In this document: positions 10,986-24,500 of the stretch, piece after piece
Layout of the letters: each line of letters begins with the position of its first letter
How positions within the stretch are numbered: position 1 is the first letter of the stretch
Origin: Megaustenia siamemsis
Lineage: Eukaryota > Mollusca > Gastropoda > Stylommatophora > Ariophantidae
DNA length: 64,000 nt
Assembly (NCBI GenBank): GCA_032433765.1
Contig: JAVIAB010000008.1
Coordinates: 45,512,606 to 45,576,605 of the forward strand
Direction of reading: 5' to 3'
Made by a program: the position numbers and the translations under genes
The notes under the pieces: model-generated
Seen by the model: the letters and a program-made list of their open reading frames with translations, nothing else
What the model was told of the DNA's origin: nothing
The model's database searches: none

Positions 10986-11767
10986 TCAAACATAGTCCTA
11001 TATTTAAGGTAGGCATATTAGAGAGAAAGATCACAATATGTGAAATGTCACAACCATTACTGGTTACAGTAAAACACAGAATAAGAAATGGTGAAATTCA
11101 GGTGAACTGTTGAAATCACAACAAGCACAAAATGCATAGAGACAAGCAAATTTTGGATTCTATGCATTAAACCACTGAACCAATAACTTGCTGTGTACCT
11201 GCAAGAGTTGATACTGGTTTCAAGGCTCAAGGAAGACCAAAAGTCATACAGATAGACAATGTCACAGAAAACCTAGCAGCAGTAAAGGTTAATAACTGTT
11301 CAAATACAATACACTTAGACTCAGGACAAAAATATTGCAGCTCCTCACAATTCTTGGTGGTGCATGTGCACAAGTCAGGAAGTAATCTTTTATTTTAAGA
11401 AAATATATTTTCGTGTAAGGTTATGCCAGCCTTTACTAAAAGCTTTATTGTTGCAGCTGAAGGCCTTCTTGGCTGAAATGTTCTACTTTTGGTTTGTTTC
11501 TCACCATTTAAAGCTATTACCATACCACTTTTGTTTTGTTTCTCATCTAAGTAAAGCTATTACCATACCACTTTTTACTTTTTTAAAATTTTCATTATTA
11601 TAATCAGCTTTACATCAGCTTCAAATTTCTATGCATCTTGATGCCTTTACCCAGTAAATAGTCTAATCTGGACAAATGGTTAGGGAAGACAATCCAGTAC
11701 TGAAAAATGAGGCGCTGAAGTGTTGGGCCAAAAGTGGAAATATCAGAATTTTACTCCAAACCAGAAC
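10986..11767. other. intergenic, no gene recognised
   Basis: No conserved domain is recognised. A short open frame at 11,364-11,603 is low-complexity and hydrophobic and looks incidental. At about 11,500-11,570 a phrase containing AAAGCTATTACCATACCACTT is repeated. Confidence 0.4.
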
Positions 11768-12115
11768 ACACTCACTAACTTTCTTTTAGGGGTGGATGTA
11801 GAAGAGGCATACTCTTTTAGTCATCACATGAACACAAGCATTACCAACATTGAGGAGTGGAGTAAAGTGGTATCACAATACAACCACACTCACTTAACTT
11901 TCTTTTAGGGGTGGATGTAGAAGAGGCATACTCTTTTAGTCATCACATGAACACAAGCATTACCAACATTGAGGAGTGGAGTAAAGTGGAATCACAATAC
12001 AACCACACTCACTTAACTTTCTTTTAGGGGTGGATGTAGAAGAGGCATACTCTTAGTTATCACATGATTACAAGCATTACCAACATTGAGTAGTGGAGTA
12101 ATGGGGCATCACTTT
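11768..12115. repeat. 119-bp tandem repeat, about 3 units
   Basis: GGTGGATGTAGAAGAGGCAT recurs at 11,791, 11,910 and 12,029, a 119-bp period. The first two units are nearly identical; the third has small losses. Not a multiple of three, so no reading frame is maintained. Confidence 0.92.
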
Positions 12116-12636
12116 CTTGGTCACATTGTATATCTTCTTCTTCTTTATGCCATTACTTCCCTCACTACAGGTCACATATCTATTTTATTCAGCTGCGATG
12201 ACTGATGAACTCAATCTCAAACCCTGGGTTCTTTGTGTAAAAAGAGCCAATTTCACCTTTTAACAAGTAGACCTACTTTGCACCTGATATATATGCTTTT
12301 ATGTAATAAAGAAATAAATTAACAAAAGTTAATACAAATTAATGAAACAGATTCTTTATTTCTGAGAGCATTAGTAACAATACAGAACATCACATCTAAC
12401 AAGAGTGCTAACTGGTTGCCAGATGTCAGTAATAAATAATTGCTTTTGTTAAATTATATATTTGCCCGAGATAAACATACACGGATTTTGTTTACTTTCA
12501 AAATTAAATATGTCTAAAAGTTTTGATAACTTTTTACAAAATTCCTTGCAAAAAATTGCATAGGATGACAAATAAATAAAATCATATATAATGTGACATA
12601 ATAATAGCATGAAGGAAGCTATTCAACAATAAAGTC
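12116..12636. other. intergenic, no gene seen
   Basis: AT-rich sequence between two minisatellites, with no recognisable coding or structural RNA signal. Confidence 0.4.
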
Positions 12637-12990
12637 CATGAACAAGAATTGTGGGCCTCATTGATTACCCATGTCAAGGCATGAACAAGAATTGTGGGCC
12701 TCATTGATTGCCCATGTCAAGGCATGAACAAGAATTGTGGGCCTAATTATTACCCATGTCAAGGCATGAACAAGAATTGTGGGCCTCATTGATTGCCCAT
12801 GTCAAGGCATGAACAAGAATTGTGGGCCTCATTGACTGCCCATGTCAAGGCATGAACAAGAATTGTGGGCCTCGATTGCTCATGTCAAGGCATGAACAAG
12901 AATTGTGGGCTTCATTGATTGCCCATGTCAAGGCATGAACAAGAATTGTGGGCCTCATTGATTGCCCATGTCAAAGCATGAACAATTAAT
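12637..12990. repeat. 43-bp minisatellite, about 8 units
   Basis: CATGAACAAGAATTGTGGGC starts each unit (12,637, 12,680 and onwards), with a 43-bp period and minor deletions. High identity suggests recent amplification. Confidence 0.92.
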
Positions 12991-13844
12991 TGAACAAAAT
13001 CAAATATACAGCACAGCTTCACTTGGTATTAAAGTATTTTACATTTTAAATTGCACAGCTGCTTATTGCTATATCAAAGTGGTATTTTGGTTCTAATCTT
13101 GGAAATTTAACAGCGTTCATGTATGAAGATGTCCTGATACTAGTACATTCTCCTTATTTTTATAAAAGAATATTTTCTGTAAGGGGTTTCAATTTGTGAG
13201 ACCACATACAAAATGTAAAACGTTTAGATAATGTAAATATGTGTGTGTGAATGATATTTTAGGAGTTAATGCTTGTAACAAAAAGATCAAAGAATGGTAA
13301 ATCTGAGAGTTTTGGGGGATGCAATGTTCAATTTGTAATGACAAAGATATTTATATTTTAAGATACGACTTCTTCATCATTTTGAATGTATAACAGAAGA
13401 AATGTAATATAACTTCTAGCAAAGACACAAATGAGCAAATTAACTAAAGTGTCAGTGATAAACAACTGTCTATGATGTTGAATATTCTTTCATGAAAAAT
13501 TCTAGTAGTTTTTTAAGTTTGTGAATGGTAAAGTTGTAGGATAACATTAATGGCTGTTACAAATTTATTCAATAATTTAACAAATTGTCTTTTCTAAAAA
13601 CATAGATATATTTTTGTACAAGTGGGTAAAAATGTAATTTACAAATAAATAGAATAAAACAATCCTTAAAAGTGTAAGCACTTGCAAAACTGTATGTCAG
13701 CAAATTTTGGATAGGTTTTGGTGGATATTGAGTTATTAGCGGGACATCATCATCACGGTCTGAACTTGTCCATAGATGCTTAGATCCCCTCCTCAGCAAG
13801 TCTTGCAATGTCCAGCAAATGACGACTACAGTTCTGTGTTGGTT
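12991..13844. other. intergenic, no gene seen
   Basis: AT-rich spacer. The minus-strand open frame at 13,569-13,808 has no recognisable domain and borders a minisatellite; treated as incidental. Confidence 0.4.
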
Positions 13845-14787
13845 GATTAGTCTTCTTGTATGCCCACTAAGTTGATTAGTCCTTCTTATATGCCCACTAA
13901 GTTGATTAGTCCTTCTTATATGCCCACTAAGTTGATTAGTCCTTCTTATATGCCCACTAAGTTGATTAGTCCTTCTTATATGCCCACTAAGTTGATTAGT
14001 CCTTCTTATATGCCCACTAAGTTGATTAGTCCTTCTTATATGCCCACTAAGTTGATTAGTCCTTCTTATATGCCCACTAAGTTGATTAGTCCTTCTTATA
14101 TGCCCACTAAGTTGATTAGTCCTTCTTATATGCCCACTAAGTTGATTAGTCCTTCTTATATGCCCACTAAGTTGATTAGTCCTTCTTATATGCCCACTAA
14201 GTTGATTAGTCCTTATATGCCCACTAAGTTGATTAGTCCTTCTTATATGCCCACTAAGTTGATTAGTCCTTCTTATATGCCCACTAAGTTGATTAGTCCT
14301 TCTTATATGCCCACTAAGTTGATTAGTCCTTCTTATATGCCCACTAAGTTGATTAGTCCTTCTTATATGCCCACTAAGTTGATTAGTCCTTCTTATATGC
14401 CCACTAAGTTGATTAGTCCTTCTTATATGCCCACTAAGTTGATTAGTCCCTCTTATATGCCCACTAAGTTGATTAGTCTTCTTATATGCCCACTAAGTTG
14501 ATTAGTCTTCTTATATGCCCACTAAGTTGATTAGTCTTCTTATATGCCCACTAAGTTGATTAGTCTTCTTATATGCCCACTAAGTTGATTAGTCTTCTTA
14601 TATGCCCACTAAGTTGATTAGTCTTCTTATATGCCCACTAAGTTGATTAGTCTTCTTATATGCCCACTAAGTTGATTAGTCTTCTTATATGCCCACTAAG
14701 TTAATTAGTCTTCTTATATGCCCACTAAGTTAATTAGTCTTCTTATATGCCCACTAAGTTAATTAGTCTTCTTATATGCCCACTATG
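13845..14787. repeat. 30-bp then 29-bp minisatellite, about 32 units
   Basis: ATGCCCACTAAGTTGATTAG starts each unit. From 13,860 the period is 30 bp (one 27-bp unit at 14,190). From about 14,457 a single C is lost and the period becomes 29 bp to the end. The 30-bp part reads as a 10-residue repeat (MPTKLISPSY) for about 200 codons, but the 29-bp part breaks the frame. Units are nearly identical, so expansion is recent. It abuts the RNase H LINE relic on its right. Confidence 0.95.
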
Positions 14788-14789
14788 TT

Positions 14790-15700
14790 TTTTTTTCTGG
14801 CGCCCATCTTAACTCCCATCTCTTTAATCTGAAGGAATGATGTGGACTCATGGTTGTCGAAATCCTGTGTCCTTCCCATTTCCCGGAAAGAATTGATAAT
14901 GTTCACCTGATCCATTGGTTGACCATTACAAACAATAGCACAGCTAGCCAATCTGTCCACTCATTCATTTCCCTGTACTTCCACATGTTCTGGGACATAG
15001 ACAAAGGTGACCTTACATACATATTTTTGACTTCCATAATGACTCTACCCATTGCATACATACAGATCCCACCTCCACTTTTCTTATTATGCTCATCGAA
15101 TCACTCAGTATACAGGCGTGGGTGTAGTCTTGTGACTCTAACCAGATGAATGCCTTGGTCACTGTAATCACCTCCATCATCATGCTATTCATGGTCATAA
15201 TGTATGCACCACTGTTTTCCTTGACTATTCTGCCTGCTGAGTATGCTGTAAATGTCCACGCACTCCTTTGGTGTCGTCTTACAGATCCGTCTGCATAGAT
15301 GACTGCATCTTTCTCATTGGTGTTATCCCATATGAGACCATTGACCTTCATTTTGACCACGACTGAGTCTGGTTCCCTACATGAATGATGTAGGCACTGG
15401 TATCCACTCCTTGCCACCATTGATATTGGTAAGCCCATACACCTGTTTGATGACATCAGCTCGGCCCACCCATGATTTGCCTCTTCTTTAACCTGACACC
15501 CTTTCCTGTGTTGTTTTGATGGTTAAGTATGTGAGATGTTGTTTTTATGGATGCAGAAGCCTGTGAGCTGATGCCCTTTGGCACATTGCCATGTAATGAT
15601 ATCTGCAGGTATTTCTGAGTTGCCTTGTAGCTCCATATAAGGTGTTCATTTATCTGGTCTTTGAGGAAGTAGAGTTGATCTGATATCGGTTGAGCTTTGG
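14790..15700 (-). pseudogene. LINE relic with well-preserved RNase H domain
   Basis: The minus strand encodes an RNase H type I domain of an I-like LINE. YADGSVRRHQ (near 15,300) carries the first Asp, MMMEVITVTKAF (near 15,170) the Glu and ILSDSMSIIRK (near 15,100) the second Asp. After a frameshift near 15,010, PEHVEVQGNEWTDRLAS (near 14,980) supplies the C-terminal motif. A 147-codon frame (15,013-15,456) covers most of it. The part above 15,460 corresponds to the linker between reverse transcriptase and RNase H. The LINE tail ends at the 29-bp array. Confidence 0.75.
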
Positions 15701-17060
15701 ATGTCTGGGAAATGAAAGTAGATCAACCACCAATAGAGAAATAGGAGTTAAAAAAGCACAGAACTAGGCTACAATACAAATTCAGTTTGTGGGTACAGTA
15801 AAGCTGGTGATGGGCAGAGTCAAATATTGTATGTTTGATCTTAGCCATTGGCTCTTAGATCCTGGTGATGAAATGACTAGAGTGAATTTTTATTTTCAAA
15901 TTCTTACTGGAAAGGATACATCTTATCTGTGCTAGAAGGTAATACAATGCAATAGGTCTTCTATATCAAAGTTCCAATCACCATAGACACACACTGTTGC
16001 TATATAACTCAATAGAAATAATACAGTGATGTTTTGATCCATTTTGAGTTGCTGATCCTGCAAGAAACTATGTGGTCTATAAGTTGTTTCTCTACATTTA
16101 TTCAATTTTGGACATGACAAACAAATCCAAGCTTGCAAATAATGAGTTAAGTAGAAAAACCATAAAAATACATATAGTGTCTATATCAAAAAAAGATTAC
16201 ATATTCATTTTCTGATCATCCAATTTTTTAATAAATAATTCAATAACTATATTTCTCTCTGTATTTTATCTCCCCACCCCCTCCCCCGGGCTTATATCTC
16301 TCTTTCTTCCCCTATATCTGTCTTTCTTTCAGTCCCTCAATAAATGTATGACACTCTTTTAAATTAGAAAATTGTTAGGGGTTCCCCTTGAGATCATTAT
16401 AGATATTTCATTTCTATATCTGCCTCATCACACCTTGATTCAATCCTTCAACAAATATAACATACAAATTCTGCATCATTATTACAATAAAATTATATGA
16501 TACAATCAAAGAGATATTGACAATAGCACAAATTCTGCATTATTATTACAATAAATTTATATGTTACAAGTAAGAGATGTTCACAATAACATAAACTTAA
16601 ATATCAAATTGCATTTTTTAATTTGTGTCCCGTTGTTTCAGACTTTCAACAAAGAAATATTGAGAAATGGTTGAGGTGCTCTTTTAACACTGTAGAAGAT
16701 CACCCTAAATATTTTACTTTCACTTGCCTCAAACATTTCTCTGTGGAGTTGATTTTCAAAGCCTCTTCATATTAAAACAAAAGCAATAGCAAAAACAAAA
16801 AGAAGCAGGCTAAATGTGGAAGATGGCATGATCTTTGTTTTAGAAACATTCCGCCATACATTTTGAAAGTGCTTGTCCAGATGCATCATTCTTCATCAGC
16901 AATGTTATTAAATATTACATTAGATTTATAATTGATAATCCTCTTTCAATGTATTCAATTTACTTTATTTAAATGTCTTTTTTTAATGAAAATATGACTA
17001 CAAAAGAAAGATTGACAACCACTAGAATAAACCATCACAGAAGAATGCTGAATATAGCAA
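15701..17060. other. intergenic, no gene recognised
   Basis: About 1.4 kb of AT-rich DNA with a pyrimidine-rich stretch (16,265-16,330) and a short direct repeat (ACAAATTCTGCAT, near 16,465 and 16,528). Short open frames show no domain. Confidence 0.4.
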
Positions 17061-17149
17061 AAAGGTATGACATGCAATGACAAAGATATTAGAAAGAAAA
17101 GTAGATGTCAGACCAATTCTGAATTTCAAACAAAAACAGCAAAAAATTT

Positions 17150-18255
17150 AAACAGCATCCAACAGCAAACAGATGAATCAGCAGAAACAGAAAAGATCAT
17201 CCAACAGCAAACAGATGAATCAGCAGAAACAGAAAAGATCATCCAACAGCAAACAGATGAATCAGCAGAAACAGAAAAGATCATCCAACAGCAAACAGAT
17301 GAATCAGCAGAAACAGAAAAGATCATCCACCTGCAAAACAAGAAAAGAACATCCAACTGCAGTTAGATGAAACAGCAAAGACAGAAAAGAACATCCATCA
17401 GCAATCAGATGAAACAGCAAAGACAGAAAAGAACATCCAACTACAGTTAGATGAAACAGCAAAGACAGAAAAGAACATCCATCTACAGTTAGATGAAACA
17501 GCAAAGACAGAAAAGAACATCCATCTACAGTTAGATGAAACAGGAAAGACAGAAAAGAACATCCATCTACAGTTACATGAAACAGCAAAGACAGAAAAGA
17601 ACATCCATCTACAGTTAGATGAAACAGCAAAGACAGAAAAGAATATCCAACTACAGTTAGATGAAACAGGAAAGACAGAAAAGAACATCCAACTACAGTT
17701 AGATGAAACAGCAAAGACAGAAAAGAACATCCATCTACAGTTAGATGAAACAGCAAAGACAGAAAAGAACATCCATCTACAGTTAGATGAAACAGCAAAG
17801 AAAGAAAAAACATCCAACTACAGTTAGATGAAACAGGAAAGACAGAAAAGAACATATATCTACAGTTAGATGAAACAGCAAAGACAGAAAAGAACATCCA
17901 TCTACAGTTAGATGAAACAGCAAAGAAAGAAAAGAACATCCATCTACAGTTAGATGAAACAGCAAAGAAAGAAAAGAACATCCATCTACAGTTAGATGAA
18001 ACAGCAAAGATAGAAAAGAACATCCATCTACAGTTAGATGAAACAGCAAAGACAGAAAAGAACATCCATCTACAGTTAGATGAAACAGCAAAGACAGAAA
18101 AGAACATCCATCTACAGTTAGATGAAACAGCAAAGACAGAAAAGAACATCCAACTACAGTTAGATGAAACAGCAAAGACAGAAAAGAACATCCATCTACA
18201 GTTAGATGAAACAGCAAAGAACATCCAACAGCAATCAGATGAAACAGTAAAATAA
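17150..18255. repeat. 42-bp minisatellite, about 26 units
   Basis: The unit runs ACAGCAAAGACAGAAAAGAA then CATCCATCTACAGTTAGATG, period 42 bp. At the left end four units are a variant (CAACAGCAAACAGATGAATC). The length is a multiple of three, so frames stay open on both strands. The plus strand reads a charged 14-residue repeat around ETAKTEKNIHLQLD, with two 1-bp frame breaks (near 17,340 and 17,805); the minus strand holds a 330-codon frame. Neither has a recognisable start context or domain, so I annotate only the repeat. Confidence 0.93.
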
Positions 18256-18389
18256 AATAAAAAAATGACCTCTAAGATGGTGCAGTGACATTTCAAATAA
18301 GAAAAAATTATTTCAACAAGTTGATAATTGGCAAATAAATAATTAATGAAATTAGTGGCAGAAATGGTGCAGTTGAATGCAGTGACTTT

Positions 18390-19668
18390 AGAACAAAAAG
18401 CCTAATGAGCCATGTTACAAAAATCTTGCTAAAAGTTATACAAGGAAGGATTCAGAATAAAATCAATACTGAATTAGATGAGCAGCAATTTGGATTTAGG
18501 AAAAATAGCGGCACAAAAGAAGTCATATTCTGCATGAGAACATTAATCGAAAACTTACACAGAAGTAAACAAACCAATATATGCCTGCATCATAGACTAC
18601 ACCAAGCTTTTGATAGAGTACACCACAAACAACTTATAGAATGCCTCAAAGAGATACATCTAGATGACATGGACATACAACTAATATGTAATCTATACTG
18701 GGATCTATCAGCAATAATAAAATATAACAAAGAGAACTCTACACCCATTGATATAAAAAGGAGTAAGACAGGGATTCATCCTATCACCAAGCTTGTTCAA
18801 TCTATACACTGAGCAAATCTTTAAAAACATCATAGAGATGCCAGGCCTACAAATTAATGGAAAGATAATAACCTAAGATATGCTGAGGATACTGTACTAC
18901 TAGCAGAAAATCCTAAAGATCTACAACAATTACTTAATGTAATAAACATGATAAGCAAAAAATATGGATTAGATATGAATATCAAAAAGACTAAAACTAC
19001 GACCATAAACAAAGGAAATACTCAAAACCCACAAATGGATATTAAAATTGAAGAAATAGACCTGGAGACAGTTCAGAACTACAACTACCTTTGACATACT
19101 ATAACCAGTGATGGAAAATGTACAACTGAAATAAACAAAAGAATAGCAATGGCAAAATTGTAATTTTAATGCAATGAAGAACATACTAACATCAAAACAA
19201 ATAAAACTAGGGCTAAAACTAAGAATAGCAAAATGTTACTACTTCTCAATATTCCTATATGGTGCAGAAACATGGACATTAGACAAGAAAACAGAACAGA
19301 GAATTGAAGCCTTTGATATGTGGATATATAAAAGAATAGGTAGAATTGGATGGAAAGAAAAGAAAACAAATGACGAAGTAATAAAACAACTAAAAACGAA
19401 AAGAGAACTACTAAACACAATTCAAACAAGACAAATGCGATTTTTGGGCCATGTTAAAAGACACAACAGTCTACTAAAAGTAATCCTGGAGGGGAAAATA
19501 CAAGGTAAAAGAGGCAGAGGCAGACCAAGACTAACAAGGACGAGTAACATCCAAAGATGAACAAATCAGCCTATGACAAACTGCATCATCAAAGCAAGAG
19601 ACAGAGCTGAATGGCGCTCCATGGTAGCCAACCTTCGTTGCGGAGATGGCACTCGATGATGATGAGTG
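18390..19668 (+). pseudogene. RTE-like LINE, 3' half (RT to 3' end)
   Basis: Ordered RT motifs are visible: QQFGFRKNSGT (near 18,485), a motif-A remnant HQAFDRVHH (near 18,600), LRYAEDTVLLAEN (near 18,880), GAETWTL (near 19,262), FLGHVKRHNS (near 19,443) and GKRGRGRPRL (near 19,504). The end reads ARDRAEWRSMVANLR, then a GAT-rich tail at about 19,655. This order matches the BovB/RTE group. The catalytic YADD is changed to YAED, and stops and frameshifts lie near 18,810, 19,095 and 19,558. It is 5'-truncated and dead. Its 3' end is shared with the SINE tails at 28.5 and 30.4 kb. Confidence 0.8.
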
Positions 19669-20149
19669 TCAGAAGATCTCAAATACCATTGCTGTCATGT
19701 GACATGACAACAAGCAAGCAGTGGTAGATGTGTAAAATAACACAAAATAGTATTGAGAACATTACGTTATACACTATAATTAGACCTCTTTATCCATTTT
19801 AAGATTTGTACTTGCCTGCTGTTTGTGTTTGATTTTATAATATTATCTGTTGGTTTGTAGCTGATGAAGGTTTTTGCTGAAATGTAGTTTGTTTCATCTT
19901 TCTATAGATTTACTTTTCTAAATCTCTTCTTGCACCATCACATGATATTCAATATATTGTATATTTTATATTTGTCCCCTATCTCAAAGCAATGGAAGAG
20001 TGGACTTATGATGTAGAAAAGCAAGCCAAATTTTTAGCAAAATGATATTATTGACAAAGAAAGAAATCACAATATATTTTAAATAATGAACTTGAAAGCT
20101 GGATTTTGGAATAACTAATAAGTTAAATGTGCCTGTGCGCTGCGAGTCA
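19669..20149. other. intergenic spacer
   Basis: AT-rich sequence between an RTE-like 3' end and an RTE-like 5' part; no gene seen. Confidence 0.4.
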
Positions 20150-21530
20150 CAAAGGGAAGTTAAGAATAGTGGCGCTGTTTCTTACCATGCATATTCGTAA
20201 GAGGCGACTAAGGAGAGTTGGAATGGGACTGGCTAACCTGTACTGTAAAAAAAATAAGCCTAAAAAAACTTCACAAATGTAAATTTGCCATCCAGGTAAG
20301 ATAAAGGCTCTCTAAGAGATGTATGACACAATTTAGAGAAAGCCGTAAGGAGTCTGGATTGTCTACCAGGAAATCCTCCAGAATTGGCACCTAGAATGTA
20401 TGTACCCTAAATGAACTAGAAAAAGCTGCACATGTAGCAACAGAAATTAGAAATTACAAAATAGATATTCTAGGAATGTGTGAAACAAGATGGCTATGAA
20501 TGGAAAGGATAAATACAGGAGATATGATTTTATCATCAGGACACTGGGAACCTGGAGCACAACATAGTCAAGGAGTTATAATGTTATCAAGGAATGCACA
20601 GAAGACACTGATAGAATGGAAAGCAGTAGGGCCAAGACAAATGAGAGCAACATTTAAAACAATAAAAAACAAAGTAAAAATACACAGTATCCAATGCAAT
20701 GCACCAACCAATGATAAGGATGATTTAGTTAAAGGTGAATTCTATAAACAGTTGCAATGTCAGATGGATAAAAGACGAGCCAAGGATATTATAATCTTGA
20801 TGTGAGATCTAAATGCAAAGGTAGGATCAGACAACAGAGGCTTCGAAGAATTTATGGGAAAACATGGACTTGGAGATATAAATGAGAATAGAGAGATATT
20901 TGTGAACTTCTGTGCTCTTAATCAAATGAGCCTAGGAGGAACAATATTCCAACATAAAAATACATAAAGCTACATGGGTGTCATCAGATCATAGAACGGA
21001 GAATCAAATTGCCCACATATGTATTAATAATAAGTTGAAGTCATCCTTACAGAATGTAAAAGTATATAGAGGAGCAGATGTGGCTTCAGACCATCATCTT
21101 CTGCTAGTCAAACTTAAACTTAAACTAAAAACATACAACAAATAAGGGCAGAAAGTATTTCAATGTATAATTTCTTAAAGAACAAAGAATTAAAGACAAA
21201 TTTGCAGTCACAATATCAAACAAATACTAAGTCCTCCAACAACTAGAAAATACAATCAATATAGAAGATCACTAGAAAAAGGTAAGGGATATATGGAAAG
21301 AGACGTGCGAAGAAATGCTGAGGGAAAAGAGAATGCTAGAATAAGGCATGGATGACAGTAGAGACCCTGGATAAAATTAAAGAAAGAAAGAATAAGAAAG
21401 CAGACATAAATAAAAGCAAAATGAGAAGTAACAAAGCCAAGACACAGGAAGCTTACACAGAGGTGAACAAAGAAGTAAGAAGATGCATTAAAAGGGATAA
21501 GAGGAAATATATAGATTTCTGAAATAGTCT
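20150..21530 (+). pseudogene. RTE-like LINE, 5' part with APE endonuclease
   Basis: Plus-strand fragments in several frames form an apurinic-like endonuclease. NVCTLNELEKAA (near 20,398) corresponds to the N-terminal Asn strand and DILGMCETRW (near 20,468) carries the catalytic Glu. Further on come DLNAKVGSDNRG (near 20,808), INENREIFVNFCALNQ (near 20,878), a TWVSSDH-type segment (near 20,975) and RGADVASDHHLL (near 21,072) with the terminal Asp-His pair. The order is that of RTE/BovB-type LINEs. Stops and frameshifts near 20,498, 20,802 and 20,965 break it. A possible 5' UTR is at 20,150-20,390. The coding decays by 21,520 and the 19-bp array begins soon after. Confidence 0.78.
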
Positions 21531-21577
21531 TGCATCTTTTCTCTATTTCAGCTCTAATGGCTAACTACTACAATTTT

Positions 21578-24500
21578 TTTCAGCTGTCTTAGCGGTCACC
21601 AAAAAAAAAAAATCACAGCTGTCACAATATATCACAGCTCCAAGAAAATATCTCAGTTGCCACAAAATATCCTAGCTGTCATAAAATATACCAGTTGTCA
21701 CAAAATATCCCTGCTGTAACAAAATATCCCAGCTGCCACAAAATATACAAGTTGTCATAAAATATACCAGCTGTACCAAAATATACCAGCTGTACCAAAA
21801 TATCCCAGCTGTAGTAAAATCTATTCCAGCAGTCAAAATATATCTCCGTTCACACAAAATATCTCAGCTGGAACAAAATATCTAATTTGTCACAAAATAG
21901 GCCAGCTATCACAAAATATTCCAGCTGTCACAAAATATCTCATTTATGACAAAATATTCTAGATGTCACAAAATACCCCAGCAATAACAAAATATCTCAG
22001 TTGTCACAAAATATCTCAGTTGTCACAAAATATCCCAGCTGTCACAAAATATCCCAGTTATCACAAAATACCCAAGCAATAACAAAATTTCTCAGTTGTC
22101 ACAAAATATCCCAGCTGTCACAAAATATAGCTGTCGCAAAATACCATAGCTGTCACAAAATATCATAGCTGTCACAAAATATAGCTGTCACAAAATATCA
22201 TAGCTGTCACAAAATATAGTTTTCACAAAATATGCCAGCTGTAACAAAATATATAATTTGTCACAAAATAGGTGAGCTATCACAAAATAATCCAGATGTC
22301 ACAAAATACCCCAGCAATAACAAAATATCCCAGCTGTCACAAAATAGATCATTTGTCACAAAATAGGCAAGCTTTTACAAAATATTCCAGCTGTCACAAA
22401 ATATCTCAGTTATCACAAAATATCCTAGATGTCACAAAATATCCCAGCTGTCACAAAATAGCATAGCTGTCACAAAACTATCACTGCTGTCACAAAAAAT
22501 AGTTCTCACAAAATATGCCAGCTGTTATAAAATACTAAAGTTGTCATAAAATACTAAAGTTGTCATAAAATACTAAAGTTGTCATAAAATACTAAAGTTG
22601 TCATAAAATACTAAAGTTGTCATAAAATACCAAAGTTGTCATAAAATACTAAAGTTGTCACAAAATACTAAAGTTGTCACAAAATACTAAAGTTGTCACA
22701 AAATACTAAAGTTGTCACAAAATATCTCAGCTGTCACAAAATATCTCAGCTGTCACAAAATATCTCAACTGTCACAAAATATCTCAACTGTCACAAAATT
22801 TCTCAGTTGTCAGAAAATATCTCAGGTGCAGCAGAGTTTCCCAGTCATAACAAAATATTCCAGCTGTTACAAAATATTTCTGTTGTCACAAAATGACACA
22901 GCAATAACAAAATGACACAGCAGGAACAAAATATCCCAGCTGTTACAAAATATCCCAACTGTCCAAAAATATCCCAACTGTCCAAAAATATACAAATTCT
23001 CATAAAATATGTCAGCTGCACCAAAATATCCCAGATGTAAAAAATATATTCCAGCAGTCAAAATATATCTCAGTTCACACAAAATATCCCAGCTGTCAAA
23101 AAATATAATTTGTCACAAAATATGCCAGCTATCTCAAAATATCCCACCTGTCACAAAATATATTATCACAAAATATCCCAGAATTCACAAAATATCTCAG
23201 CAATAACATAATGTACAGTTGTCAAAAATGTTACAGCTGTAACAAAATATCCCAGCGGCAACAAAATATCCCAGCTGTCACAAAATGTCGCAGTTGTCAC
23301 AAAATATCCCAGCTGTATAAAAATATACAAGTTGTCATAAAATATACCAGCTGTACCAAAATATCCCAGCTGTAATAAAATATATTTCAGCAGTCAAAAT
23401 ATATCTCAGTTTACACAAAATATCCCAGCTGTAACAAAAAATCTCATTTGTCACAAAATAGGGCAGCTATCACAAAATATTCCACCTGTCACAAAATATT
23501 TCAGTTATCTAAAAATATTCTAGATGTCACAAAATACCCCATCAATAACAAAATATCGCAGCTGTCACAAAATATCACAGTTGTCAAAAAATATCACAGT
23601 TGTCATACAATATCACAGTTGTCTCAAAATATCCCAGCTGTTACAAAATGTCTCAGTTGTCATAAAATATCCTAGCTCACATAAAATATCTGAATTGTCA
23701 CAAAATATCTCAGTTGTCAAAAAATTTCAAAGATGTAACACATTATTTCAGGTGTCAGAAAATATCCCACATGCAACAAAGTATCACAGTGGTAAAAAAA
23801 TATTTCAGCTATCACAAAATATTTCAGTTGTCACAAAATGTCACAACAGTAAGAAAATGTCCCAGCAGTAATAAAATATCCTGGCTGTCACAAAATATAT
23901 CAGCTGCACCAAAATATCCCGGATGTAATAAAATATATTCCAGCAGTCAAAATATATCTCAGTTCACACAAAATATCACATGTGTGGTGTCACGAAATAT
24001 CTCAGTTATAAAATAGCCAAGATGTCACAAAATATACCAGAAGTAACAAAATATCCCAGCATTAACAAAATATACAGCTATCACAAAATATCCCAACTAT
24101 CACAAAATCATCCAGCTGTTTCAAATTGTCACAGCAGTAACAAAAAATACCAGCAGTAGCAAAATATACCTGCTATTACAAAATATCCCAGTTGTAACAA
24201 AATATCCCAGCTGTCACAAAATATCCCAGCTGTCACAAATTATTCCAGCTGTCACAAAAAATACCAGCTGTCTCAAAAAATACCTAAGTTGTCACAACAT
24301 ATCCCAACTGTAACAAAATATCTCAGTTGTCAGAAAATATTCCGGCTGGAACAATTTTATCACAGTCGTAACAAAATATTCCAGATATCACAAAATGTCA
24401 CAGCAATAACAAAATATCACATCTGTCACACAATCTCATTTGCTACAAAATATCTCAGATGTCACAAGATATCAAAGATATAACACACATATTGTGTTGT

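Noticed and set aside
13860..14501. 213-codon protein of MPTKLISPSY repeats
   Set aside because: No upstream coding, signal peptide or conserved end, and the array continues with 29-bp units that break the frame.
17304..18296. 330-codon minus-strand open frame
   Set aside because: It lies entirely in the 42-bp array; a period divisible by three keeps frames open on both strands. No domain or start context.
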